The notes under the pieces are model-generated. The model searched no databases and was not told the origin of the DNA. It saw nothing but the letters and a program-made list of their open reading frames with translations. A stretch of DNA of 15,797 nucleotides from Gammaproteobacteria bacterium (GTDB taxonomy: Bacteria > Pseudomonadota > Gammaproteobacteria > J044), in assembly GCA_003696465.1 (NCBI GenBank), contig RFHG01000354.1, positions 1-15,797 on the forward strand. The letters are read 5' to 3'. Of the stretch, positions 7,863 to 14,618 are shown piece by piece (position 1 is the first letter of the stretch; each line of letters starts with the position of its first letter). The translations under genes and the position numbers were made by a program.

Positions 7863-8672
7863 TCAGCTTCTCGGCATGTTGCGACCATAGAAGATCTCGG
7901 CCATCTCGTGCCTCAGCAGGGCCTCGATGCGGGCCAGCTCTTCCTCGTTGAACCCCTCCTTGCCGACGCCGAACAGGTAGTTGTCGATGTCGAACTCCTT
8001 GAGCAGCATCTTGGTGTGGAAGATGTTTTCCTGATACACGTTCACGTCCACCATCTGGTAGCGGGCGCGGGTGTCCTCGCTGAGAAAGTTCTGGATCGAA
8101 TTGATCTCGTGGTCGATGAAGTGCTTGTGGCCATGGATGTCGCGGGTAAACCCGCGCACCCGGTAATCGGTGATGACGATATCCGAATCGAAGCTGTGGA
8201 TGAGGAAGTTGAGTGCCTTGAGCGGGGAGATGCGGCCGCAGGTGGAGACATCGATATCGGCGCGGAAGGTGGAGATGCCGTGATCGGGGTGCGTCTCGGG
8301 GTAGGTGTGCACCGTGATGTGGCTCTTGTCCAGGTGTGCGGCGATGGCATCGGGCAGGGGGCCCGGCTCCTCCTCGTTGGAGAGCTCGCGGGCCAGCACC
8401 GGCTCCTCCGAGATCAGCATGGTCACGCTGGCGCCCTGGGGGTCGTAGTCCTGGCGCGAGATATCGAGGATGTTGGCGCCGATGATGTGTGCCACTTCGG
8501 TAAGGATGGCGGTCAGGCGCGAGGCGTTGTAGGCCTCGTCGATATAGGCAATGTATTCCTCGCGGTGGCGGCGTGACTCGGCATAGCAGATGTCGTAGAT
8601 GTTGAAGCTCAGGGTCTTGGTCAGGTTGTTGAACCCGTGCAGCTTGAGCTTCTTGTCGAATCGTTCCACCAC
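7863..8672 (-). CDS. speD: S-adenosylmethionine decarboxylase proenzyme
   Basis: The proenzyme of the E. coli-type SpeD, which makes decarboxylated SAM for spermidine synthesis. It cleaves itself to form a pyruvoyl group; the site LDKSHITVHTYPE is present with cleavage expected between K116 and S117. KLKLHGFNNLTK, RQDYDPQGASVT, STCGRISPLKALN and FIDHEINSIQNF match the E. coli protein closely. The chosen start is GTG at 8672 (269 residues; E. coli has 264), with GGGGA 7 nt upstream; GTG at 8669 is possible. The longer frame from TTG at 8702 is rejected because a TAGAAT -10 overlaps it and homologues begin just before KKLKLHGF. No speE is nearby. folA follows after 3 nt. Confidence 0.96.
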   Translation of the reverse strand: MVERFDKKLKLHGFNNLTKTLSFNIYDICYAESRRHREEYIAYIDEAYNASRLTAILTEVAHIIGANILDISRQDYDPQGASVTMLISEEPVLARELSNEEEPGPLPDAIAAHLDKSHITVHTYPETHPDHGISTFRADIDVSTCGRISPLKALNFLIHSFDSDIVITDYRVRGFTRDIHGHKHFIDHEINSIQNFLSEDTRARYQMVDVNVYQENIFHTKMLLKEFDIDNYLFGVGKEGFNEEELARIEALLRHEMAEIFYGRNMPRS

Positions 8673-8701
8673 GGCCGCATCCCCGTGAAAAAAGGCCGGC
8701 A

Positions 8702-8730
8702 ATTCTACCCCTGCACGCGCGAGCGGAAAA
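8702..8730 (-). promoter_or_regulatory. Putative speD-folA promoter
   Basis: On the minus strand, TAGAAT (8702-8707) is a good -10 element (five of six). A poor -35, TTTTCC (8725-8730), lies 17 bp upstream. Transcription would start near 8695, leaving about 22 nt before the GTG at 8672. Confidence 0.4.
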
Positions 8731-8735
8731 CCCCG

Positions 8736-9137
8736 TCAGCAGCGATCGGCAATGGGCGGGTGATGGATCATCTGCACCACCACGCCCTCCGGATCCAGGC
8801 AGTAGAAACTGCGTGCCCCGTCCCGGTGGGTACGCGGCGGCTTGAAGATCTCCACTCCGTTGGCCACCAGGAAGTCGTACCAGAGATCCACGTCCTCGGC
8901 ACGGCGCAGGATGAAGCCGATGTGGTCCAGCCGCTGGCCCTCGCCCGCGGGGCCGGAGGCACGGTGCAGGGCCAGGTTGTCGTTGCCCGAGGTGAGATAG
9001 AGGTTGTCCGGGTCGGGCTGCCATTCCACCCGCATGCCCAGCAGGTCGCAGTAGAAATGACGGCAGGCCTCGAGATCCTGCACGAACAGCGCCACATGGC
9101 GCATGCCGGCGGTTGCCGGCGGCCTTTGTTCACTCAT
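8736..9137 (-). CDS. VOC-family (glyoxalase/dioxygenase fold) protein
   Basis: A 133-residue protein with one vicinal-oxygen-chelate domain made of two beta-alpha-beta-beta-beta units. H14 in MRHVALF and H72 in DHIGF are in the usual metal-ligand places. Near the C-terminus YCLDPEGVVVQMIHHP has Q122 where many family members have a Glu ligand, so metal binding may be weak or altered. Substrate cannot be predicted. The ATG at 9137 has GGAGA 6 nt upstream and overlaps the stop of the DUF885 gene as ATGA, so it is translationally coupled as the last gene of the yhfA-DUF885-VOC operon. An upstream extension in the same frame is antisense-like and low complexity and is rejected. Confidence 0.85.
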   Translation of the reverse strand: MSEQRPPATAGMRHVALFVQDLEACRHFYCDLLGMRVEWQPDPDNLYLTSGNDNLALHRASGPAGEGQRLDHIGFILRRAEDVDLWYDFLVANGVEIFKPPRTHRDGARSFYCLDPEGVVVQMIHHPPIADRC

Positions 9138-10786
9138 GCCTGTTCTCCAGCGAATACCTTGTTCAGGGCGGCCACCGCAGCCGCCTCGCCAAACCCCCGC
9201 TGCATGGCCAGCGACAGGGCCATCGAGCCGTTGCCGATGAGCGTGTCGTGGAAGCTGCAGAGCGCGAAATCCGATACCTGCTCCTGCTCCGCGCGCAGGG
9301 CACGGATCAGGGCCCAGCCGGTGGCATAGCCCATGGGCACGGTGGGCGAAAGGCTGTACCAGGTCAGTTCGGCACGCGCCTCGGCCTCGCCGAAGCCGAG
9401 CTGCTCGCGCAGCAGGCGCACGCCGGCCTCGAAGCCGTCGCCCTCGCCACAGTGCAGATCGACATCGATGCACACGCGCAGGGCCCGCCACAGCCGGTCG
9501 TGCAACAGCACCAGGCGCGAATCGGGGTCGGCCAGAAATCCCTGCTCCTGCATGAGCTCCTCGCAGTACAGCGCCCAGCCCTCGTACAGGGTGGCCGAGG
9601 GATTGAGCAGGCGCGGCAGGCTGCGCGAGACAAAGCGGCTGTTGGCCGTGACGAACTGGAGGTGATGCCCGGGCCAGGCCTCGTGCACGCAGGTATGGTC
9701 GATGGCCAGCTCGTGGTGCTCGCCCAGTGCGGCATCATCGGCGGGAGGCGTCACCCAGTACCAGCCCCGCTGTTCGGGGTCATTGGGTGCCGGATCGACA
9801 TAGGCGGCAAACGGAATCTGATGGCGCAGCCAGGCCGGCGTCTCGGTGACCTGCAGCGTGGTGCGTGCCGGCAGGCTGACCAGACGGTGCTGCTCCAGGA
9901 AGGCGTGCGCCGCCGCCATGCGCTCCCGATACCGGGCCAGCAGTTCCTCACGCGGCGGATGCCGCTCGCGCAGGGCGGCCAGTGCCGCCTGCCAGTCGTC
10001 GTGTCCGTGCAGCGCGCGGCAGGTCTCGGCCAGTTCGGCGCGGGTGCGTTCCGCCAGCGCCTCGCCAAAACCGCGCAGTGTCTCGGGCGTCACATCGAGA
10101 AAATGCCGGTAGCGCAGCAGGCGGCGGAAATGCCGCTCGCCACAGGCCACCTGACCTGCGGCCTCGGGGCGCACCCCCTGATCGAGAAAGGCTGCAAACT
10201 CCTCCAGCGCCGTGGCCGCATCGGCCAGCAGGGCATGCCGCTCGCGCAGCGATTGCAGCTTCGGGTGCCGCTCCAGATCCCGCAGCCAGGCAGCACCCGC
10301 GCGCGCCTCGGCAACGGCCGCCTCGAGCCAGGGCAGGGGCACCAGGTCCGGGGTCTGCCCCAGCAGGGCGCGGGCATCACGCAGGTAGTCGGGGATGGCA
10401 GCCAGCCGGCCCGCCAGCGCCGCGGTCAGGTCCTCCACCGGGCGAATGAACAGCTGATGAATGGCCGAAAGCGGCAGGTAACGGGTCGGGTCATGGAAGC
10501 GCCAGTCGGAATCACGCAGCTCGTGGTTTTCCAGCAGGGCCGCGCCGTAGGCCAGGCGGAAATCGATCTGCCGGTCGGCATCCAGGGCGTCGAAGTCCAG
10601 CGCGTCCAGCGCCGCCAGCAGCATCTCGTTGAGCCCGGTCAGAGCCCGGATATCGTCATCACCGAACGGGGCCAGACGATCCTCGAAGCCCGCCACGCCG
10701 GCCTCCACCGCCGCCTCCGGATGATGCCGGAACCAGGCCTGATAGTACTCTGCAAGGAGCCGGTCGAAGGACTCGGCCACGCTCAC
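9134..10786 (-). CDS. DUF885 family metallopeptidase-like protein
   Basis: A 550-residue DUF885 protein. The signature H368-E-A-W-P-G-H-H375-L-Q is the family's zinc-type motif (usually HExxPGHHLQ), and YEGWALYCEEL about 40 residues later supplies the acidic residue. Related families act as zinc-dependent peptidases, but a substrate is rarely known. Many DUF885 proteins are exported with a signal peptide; this one begins MSVAESFDRLLAEYYQ with no hydrophobic leader, so it is predicted cytoplasmic. The GTG at 10786 is preferred: it overlaps the OsmC stop as GTGA and has GGGAGG 7 nt upstream, while a longer reading would run through the OsmC gene in another frame. Its own stop overlaps the VOC start. 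Family call is firm, activity is inferred. Confidence 0.88.
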   Translation of the reverse strand: MSVAESFDRLLAEYYQAWFRHHPEAAVEAGVAGFEDRLAPFGDDDIRALTGLNEMLLAALDALDFDALDADRQIDFRLAYGAALLENHELRDSDWRFHDPTRYLPLSAIHQLFIRPVEDLTAALAGRLAAIPDYLRDARALLGQTPDLVPLPWLEAAVAEARAGAAWLRDLERHPKLQSLRERHALLADAATALEEFAAFLDQGVRPEAAGQVACGERHFRRLLRYRHFLDVTPETLRGFGEALAERTRAELAETCRALHGHDDWQAALAALRERHPPREELLARYRERMAAAHAFLEQHRLVSLPARTTLQVTETPAWLRHQIPFAAYVDPAPNDPEQRGWYWVTPPADDAALGEHHELAIDHTCVHEAWPGHHLQFVTANSRFVSRSLPRLLNPSATLYEGWALYCEELMQEQGFLADPDSRLVLLHDRLWRALRVCIDVDLHCGEGDGFEAGVRLLREQLGFGEAEARAELTWYSLSPTVPMGYATGWALIRALRAEQEQVSDFALCSFHDTLIGNGSMALSLAMQRGFGEAAAVAALNKVFAGEQA

Positions 10787-11205
10787 GCACAGGCCTCCCG
10801 GATCTCGAAATCGTGGGTGATCTCGGCCGTCTTGCCCAGCATGATGGAGGCCGAACAGTACTTCTCGGCCGAGAGGTTCACTGCCCGGGCCACCCGTTTC
10901 TCGTCCAGGCCGCGGCCGGTGACGATGAAGTGCACATGAATCCGGGTGAAGACCTTCGGCTCGCTTTCGGCCCGCTCGGCCTCGATCTCCACCTCGCAGT
11001 CGGTGATGTCCTGCTTCATTTTCTTCAGGATCAGCACCACATCGAAGCTGGTGCACCCGCCCAGGCCCAGCAGCAGCATCTCCATGGGGCGAATCCCCAG
11101 ATTGCGCCCGCCAAGATCCGGAGCCCCGTCCATGACCACCGAATGGCCGCTCCCGGATTCGCCGACGAAGCTCATGTGGTCGAGCCACTTGACTCTTGCC
11201 TTCAT
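10783..11205 (-). CDS. yhfA: OsmC family protein, YhfA-like
   Basis: A 140-residue OsmC/Ohr-fold protein of the YhfA subgroup. MKARVKWLDHMSFVGESGSGH, RPMEMLLLGLGGC and AVNLSAEKYCSASIML match E. coli YhfA closely. The two Cys, C51 and C117, are in the places of the OsmC peroxidatic and resolving cysteines, so a thiol peroxidase activity is possible, although YhfA itself has no settled role. The ATG at 11205 has GAGGA 5 nt upstream. It is divergent from crp across 93 bp, the same arrangement as in E. coli, which supports both calls. Downstream it overlaps the DUF885 gene by GTGA, making it the first gene of a three-gene operon. A longer frame upstream crosses crp and is not real. Confidence 0.93.
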   Translation of the reverse strand: MKARVKWLDHMSFVGESGSGHSVVMDGAPDLGGRNLGIRPMEMLLLGLGGCTSFDVVLILKKMKQDITDCEVEIEAERAESEPKVFTRIHVHFIVTGRGLDEKRVARAVNLSAEKYCSASIMLGKTAEITHDFEIREACA

Positions 11206-11298
11206 CACATTCCTCGAAATTGGTTGTCGACAAGGCCCGCTGCCTTGCATACACTCGTAAAATCGCCTCTTACCTGACAAGGGATCGCGACCCGCAAT
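11206..11298. promoter_or_regulatory. Divergent crp / yhfA promoter region
   Basis: This 93-bp spacer must hold both promoters. On the plus strand TAAAAT (11258-11263) is a plausible crp -10, but no fair -35 sits 16-18 bp before it. A perfect 10-bp palindrome, TTGTCGACAA, lies at 11224-11233. One half of a Crp site (TGTGA on the minus strand, 11205-11209) overlaps the yhfA start codon, but the second half is missing. No clear yhfA promoter was found. Confidence 0.45.
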
Positions 11299-11937
11299 AT
11301 GGAAGGCTTCAAGATCACACCGCCGAAGACCGACCCGGCAATCGAGCGCTTCCTCGAGCATTGCCACATGAAGACCTACCCGGCGCGTACGGTCATCATC
11401 CATGCGGGCGACAAGCCGGACACGCTGTACTATATCACCGGCGGTTCCGTCACCGTAATGATCGAGGACAAGAACGGCCACGAGATGGTGCTGGCCTACC
11501 TCAACAAGGGCGACTTCTTCGGCGAGATGGGGCTGTTCGACGAATCCGCCCGCAGCGCCTGGGTCATTGCCCGCACCGAATGCCAGCTGGCCGAGATCCA
11601 CTACGACCAGTTCCGCCAGCTGGCCCACCAGGACCCCGACATCCTGTTCCGCCTGTCGGCACAGATGGCCACCCGCCTGCGCGAGACCAGCCGCAAGGTG
11701 ATCGACCTGGCCTTCGTCGACGTGGCCGGGCGCATCGCCCATACCCTGCTGGAGCTGGCCCGCCAGCCCGACGCCATGACCCACCCCGACGGCATGCAGA
11801 TCCGCATCACCCGCCAGGAGCTGGCCAAGATCGTCGGCTGCTCGCGCGAGATGGCCGGCCGCGTGCTCAAGGAGCTGGAGGAAAAGGGCCTGATCACAGC
11901 CCGGGGCAAGACCATCGTCGTCTTCGGCACCCGCTGA
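11299..11937 (+). CDS. crp: cAMP receptor protein (Crp/Vfr)
   Basis: A 212-residue cAMP-activated transcription factor, almost collinear with the 210-residue E. coli protein. The cAMP pocket is complete: G75-E76-M-G-L-F and R85-S86 in place of E. coli Gly71-Glu72 and Arg82-Ser83, and the Thr-Ser of the dimer helix is kept in RLRETSRKV. The helix-turn-helix ITRQELAKIVGCSREMAGRVL has R183, E184 and R188 equal to Arg180, Glu181 and Arg185, so it should read TGTGA-N6-TCACA sites. The C-terminus GKTIVVFGTR also matches. The ATG at 11299 gives the expected length; the nearest purine-rich stretch (AAGGG) is about 15 nt away, so the ribosome site is weak. It is divergent from yhfA. rpmB follows with its own promoter. 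Confidence 0.97.
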   Translation: MEGFKITPPKTDPAIERFLEHCHMKTYPARTVIIHAGDKPDTLYYITGGSVTVMIEDKNGHEMVLAYLNKGDFFGEMGLFDESARSAWVIARTECQLAEIHYDQFRQLAHQDPDILFRLSAQMATRLRETSRKVIDLAFVDVAGRIAHTLLELARQPDAMTHPDGMQIRITRQELAKIVGCSREMAGRVLKELEEKGLITARGKTIVVFGTR

Positions 11938-11956
11938 AAATCTCCCGCCCGAGCCC

Positions 11957-11985
11957 TTGATTTCGCTTGCCGGTGGTGGCAGAAT
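11957..11985 (+). promoter_or_regulatory. rpmB-rpmG promoter with extended -10
   Basis: TTGATT (11957-11962) and CAGAAT (11980-11985) are separated by exactly 17 bp, and TGG directly before the -10 supplies an extended -10 TG. Each hexamer matches consensus at four of six. Transcription would start near 11992, about 49 nt before rpmB. Confidence 0.65.
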
Positions 11986-12040
11986 GCCCGCCCTTTGATG
12001 GATCCTGCTGGGTCGTCAGCCAGAGATTTCGGAGAGAACC

Positions 12041-12277
12041 ATGTCACGAGTGTGTCAGGTAACCGGGAAACGCCCCATGACCGGCAACAATGTTTCCCAC
12101 GCCAACAACAAGACCAAGCGTCGCTTCCTGCCCAACCTGCACGAGCACCGCTTCTGGGTCGAGAGCGAGAACCGCTGGGTCAAGCTGCGCGTCTCCACCA
12201 AGGGCATGCGCATCATCGACAAGAAGGGCATCGACGCCGTGCTGGCCGAAATGCGTGCCCGTGGCGAGAAGGTCTGA
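12041..12277 (+). CDS. rpmB: 50S ribosomal protein L28
   Basis: A 78-residue basic ribosomal protein of the large subunit. The start MSRVCQVTGKRPMTGNNVSHANNKTKRRF is the L28 signature, followed by HRFWVESENRWVKLRVSTKGMR; length equals the E. coli protein. The single Cys at position 5 is not part of a zinc CxxC pair, so this is the zinc-free form. ATG 12041 has GGAGAG 4 nt upstream. rpmG follows after 11 nt, the usual gammaproteobacterial rpmB-rpmG pair. Confidence 0.98.
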   Translation: MSRVCQVTGKRPMTGNNVSHANNKTKRRFLPNLHEHRFWVESENRWVKLRVSTKGMRIIDKKGIDAVLAEMRARGEKV

Positions 12278-12288
12278 GGAGAGCCGTC

Positions 12289-12444
12289 ATGCGTGAAAAG
12301 ATTCGTCTCGTGTCATCCGCCGGTACCGGCCACTTCTACACCACGACCAAGAACAAGAAGAACATGCCCGAGAAGATGGAGATCAAGAAGTACGATCCCG
12401 TCGTGCGCAAGCATGTGATCTACAAGGAAGCCAAGATCAAGTAA
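12289..12444 (+). CDS. rpmG: 50S ribosomal protein L33
   Basis: A 51-residue ribosomal protein. MREKIRLVSSAGTGHFYTTT and the end DPVVRKHVIYKEAKIK are diagnostic for L33. It has no Cys, so it is the zinc-independent form. It lacks the four residues MAKG-type head of the 55-residue E. coli protein, which is common in other lineages. ATG 12289 has GAGGAGAG overlapping the rpmB stop. A hairpin follows 24 nt after the stop. Confidence 0.97.
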   Translation: MREKIRLVSSAGTGHFYTTTKNKKNMPEKMEIKKYDPVVRKHVIYKEAKIK

Positions 12445-12468
12445 CGCCACACCGGCATGTTGATTCGC

Positions 12469-12493
12469 AAGGGCCCGCCATGCGCGGGCCCTT
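12469..12493 (+). terminator. Hairpin between convergent rpmG and histidine phosphatase genes
   Basis: AAGGGCCCGC (12469-12478) pairs perfectly with GCGGGCCCTT (12484-12493) around a CATGC loop, with the terminal A-T pairs giving a short T end on the plus strand (TTCTCGTT). It lies 24 nt after rpmG and 28 nt from the stop of the minus-strand gene, so it may end transcripts from both sides. Confidence 0.75.
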
Positions 12494-12521
12494 CTCGTTG
12501 GGGTGCAGGAAGGACGGGGGC

Positions 12522-13112
12522 TCAGGCGTTGATGGCGGTCACCAGCCAGCGCTCGTTCTCGTGGCGCAGGCGGGTGATGCCGGCATTGCGTACCTGGATG
12601 CGGTACATGGAGGCGGGAGGCGCCTCGAGCACATGCACCAGGGCAGCACGGATAACCCCGGCATGGGCCACCACCAGCACCCGCTCGCCGCGGTGGATGC
12701 GCACCAGCTCTTCCAGGGCCTCGGCCACCCGCTCGACAAAGCCATTCAGGTCTTCCGCGCCCTGCGGGCGGTTGGCCACCGGATCTGCATGGAAGGCCGC
12801 CCACTCCTCCGGCCAGCGGGTCTGCACCTCCTCGTGGGTACAGCCCTCCCAGCGGCCGAACCCGACCTCCTTGAGCCGCTCCTCCACGGAAAGCGGCAGG
12901 CCATGCTGGCCGGCCACCTCCTCGGCAAAGGCGCGGCAGCGCTGCAGTGGCGAGGTCACCACTGCATGCCAGGGCGATTCCGCATGTTCGGAAACGCGGG
13001 CCCGCATCTGCGCCCAGCCCCACTCGCTCAGGGGGTCATCGACGCCGTGGCCGCGGTAGGCCCGGCCACCCACGGGCTCGCCGTGGCGAATCAGTTCCAG
13101 TTCGGTCAGCAT
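12522..13112 (-). CDS. Histidine phosphatase family protein
   Basis: A 196-residue member of the histidine phosphatase (phosphoglycerate mutase-like) superfamily, probably cytoplasmic. The catalytic R9-H10-G11 is in LIRHGEP, SPLQRCRAFA supplies the second Arg, LKEVGFGRWEG the acidic block, and H150 in VVAHAGVIRA the second catalytic His. These features are shared by phosphatases of sugar phosphates, alpha-ribazole phosphate (CobC) and phosphoproteins, so substrate is open. ATG 13112 begins 5 nt after ampE, so it is most likely the last gene of the ampD-ampE operon; a longer frame crosses ampE and is rejected. No cobalamin genes are visible nearby, which argues against a CobC name. Confidence 0.85.
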   Translation of the reverse strand: MLTELELIRHGEPVGGRAYRGHGVDDPLSEWGWAQMRARVSEHAESPWHAVVTSPLQRCRAFAEEVAGQHGLPLSVEERLKEVGFGRWEGCTHEEVQTRWPEEWAAFHADPVANRPQGAEDLNGFVERVAEALEELVRIHRGERVLVVAHAGVIRAALVHVLEAPPASMYRIQVRNAGITRLRHENERWLVTAINA

Positions 13113-13117
13113 GTCCG

Positions 13118-13996
13118 TCAGAGCAGGTTGGCAATGGTCATCAGGGCCAGCACCACGATCCACACCGCCAGCGCCCGCAGCAGCATGTGGCTCACCAGCT
13201 CGGTGACCAGGGCCACGCCACGGGCATCCAGCTCATCGCCCAGGTAACGCTCCAGATGAATGGAGGCCAGCCCCGATTCCACCAGCAGATGGCGATTGAG
13301 CGCGGGCAGCTCGTCCAGCGGCGCCCACAGGCGTTCGCGCAGGGCGGCAATCACGCCATCCAGACTGCCCGCCACGCCGTAGGCCAGGGCCGCGAGGTGC
13401 GCCGGCAGCCAGTCGAGCAGCCCCAGGAAACGGCAGGCGGCGGCATGAAAGCCGGGGCCGACCCAGTCCGGGTGGCGCGCCAGCTCGTGCAGCAGGCGGT
13501 AACCGGCCGCCCCCACCGGGCCCAGCAGCAGGAACCAGAAGATGACCCCGAACCAGCGATGTTCCGCCTCGCTGAAGGCCGCACCGACGATGCCGCGCAC
13601 GCGGTCTGCGGCCGACTCGGGCAAGGGCTCGTCTCTGAGCGCCCGCCAGGCCTGCTCGATGCGCTGCGCGTCATCCACCGCGCAGGCCTCGACGAAGCGG
13701 TTGAGGTCCTCGTCCAGATCGCGCCCAAAGGAGAGCACCAGCACGCTGACCGCAAACACCAGCCAGGGCAGCCCCAGCAGCCACCCGTCCAGCAGATCGC
13801 TCACTGCCGCGACAACCACCAGCGGCGGCAGCAGCACCAGCAGCACGCCCAGAAGCCCGTCCATGTCGCCCAGGCGGCGGGCCCTGTCCGACAGCCAGCG
13901 CACATGGTCGCCAAAGGCGGACAGGGCACGCCAGGGCTCGAACAGACTGGTGAAGTGTTCCAGGAACAGCGCCAGCAGCAGGCTGAGAAAGGTCAT
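13118..13996 (-). CDS. ampE: AmpE-like inner-membrane protein
   Basis: A 292-residue integral membrane protein. It begins MTFLSLLLALFLEHF with a hydrophobic stretch, has a second segment near residues 52-90 (LLGVLLVLLPPLVVV, then LLGLPWLVFAVSVLVLSFG), a central segment with FWFLLLGPVGAAGYRLLHE, and ends in a membrane helix (LAVWIVVLALMTI). This is the pattern of AmpE, a CobD/CbiB-related protein of about 284 residues encoded after ampD in E. coli. AmpE is described as a signalling or regulatory membrane protein of beta-lactamase induction, with no firmly known reaction. ATG 13996 has GGAG 9 nt upstream; 49 nt separate it from ampD. The ampD neighbour is the main reason to prefer AmpE over CobD. 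No ampC or ampR is in view. Confidence 0.85.
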   Translation of the reverse strand: MTFLSLLLALFLEHFTSLFEPWRALSAFGDHVRWLSDRARRLGDMDGLLGVLLVLLPPLVVVAAVSDLLDGWLLGLPWLVFAVSVLVLSFGRDLDEDLNRFVEACAVDDAQRIEQAWRALRDEPLPESAADRVRGIVGAAFSEAEHRWFGVIFWFLLLGPVGAAGYRLLHELARHPDWVGPGFHAAACRFLGLLDWLPAHLAALAYGVAGSLDGVIAALRERLWAPLDELPALNRHLLVESGLASIHLERYLGDELDARGVALVTELVSHMLLRALAVWIVVLALMTIANLL

Positions 13997-14045
13997 CGGG
14001 CAGGACTCCGGAAGGGTCGCATTGTGCTTGTTTGAAGCAGAAAGA

Positions 14046-14618
14046 TTACCCTGCCGGCGAAGGCTTTTCCAACCGGGCGGCCAGGAGCCCCCAGTCGAAG
14101 GCCGGCCCGGGGTCGGTCTTGCGCCCGGGCGCAATGTGCTCGTGGCCGGTGATGCGCTCCGGGCCGAGCGCCGGATAGGCCGCAAACAGCGCCCTCAGCA
14201 CCTGCTCCAGCCGATCGTACTGAACCGCCTCGTAGGGCAGCTCGTCGGTCCCCTCGAGCTCGATACCGATTGAGAAGTCGTTGCACCGCTCGCGCCCCTC
14301 GTGACAGGACACCCCGGCATGCCAGGCCCGCAGGTGGAAGGGCACGAACTGCGTGATGGCCCCGGTACGCTCGATCAGCAGATGGGCCGAGACACGCAGG
14401 TCCCGCACCGTGTCCAGATACGGATGCACACCCTGCGGGACATCGTTGCAGAACAGCCGCTCCACCCAGCCGGTGCCGAACTCGCCCGGCGGCAGACTGA
14501 TGTTGTGCAGCACCACGAGATCGATGGCGCAATCGGTCGGGCGGGCATCATGATTGGGCGAGGGCACGAAGCGCACCCCCTCCCCCAGCAGCAGCCCGCT
14601 GTTCCGGTCCACCTTCAC
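14046..14618 (-). CDS. ampD: 1,6-anhydro-N-acetylmuramyl-L-alanine amidase
   Basis: A 190-residue cytoplasmic zinc amidase that cuts the L-alanine bond of anhydro-muropeptides during cell-wall recycling, keeping the AmpR inducer low where ampC/ampR exist. Zinc and catalytic residues match AmpD: H38 in VLHNISLP, E120 in SIGIELEGTD, H159 in ITGHEHIAPGRKTDPG with K167 and D169. No signal peptide, unlike AmiD. The start is GTG 14618 (MKVDRNSG), overlapping the thioredoxin-like stop as GTGA with GGAGGAGG just 4 nt upstream. ampE follows, as in E. coli. The wider pathway (ampG, nagZ, mpl) is not in this window. Confidence 0.96.
   Translation of the reverse strand: MKVDRNSGLLLGEGVRFVPSPNHDARPTDCAIDLVVLHNISLPPGEFGTGWVERLFCNDVPQGVHPYLDTVRDLRVSAHLLIERTGAITQFVPFHLRAWHAGVSCHEGRERCNDFSIGIELEGTDELPYEAVQYDRLEQVLRALFAAYPALGPERITGHEHIAPGRKTDPGPAFDWGLLAARLEKPSPAG

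Noticed and set aside
7624..9024. A 466-codon minus-strand frame across folA and speD
   Set aside because: It runs through two firmly identified genes in another frame and is Pro, Arg and Gly rich.
9113..10939. A 608-codon open frame on the plus strand, opposite the DUF885 gene
   Set aside because: It is antisense to a clear DUF885 gene, has low-complexity Arg, Gln and Gly-rich content and shows no domain; long antisense frames are common at this GC content.
11194..11209. Crp binding site at the yhfA start
   Set aside because: Only one TGTGA half is present; the partner half-site does not match.
13118..13996. Naming the AmpE-like gene cobD
   Set aside because: The folds are related, but direct linkage to ampD and the lack of other cobalamin genes favour AmpE.
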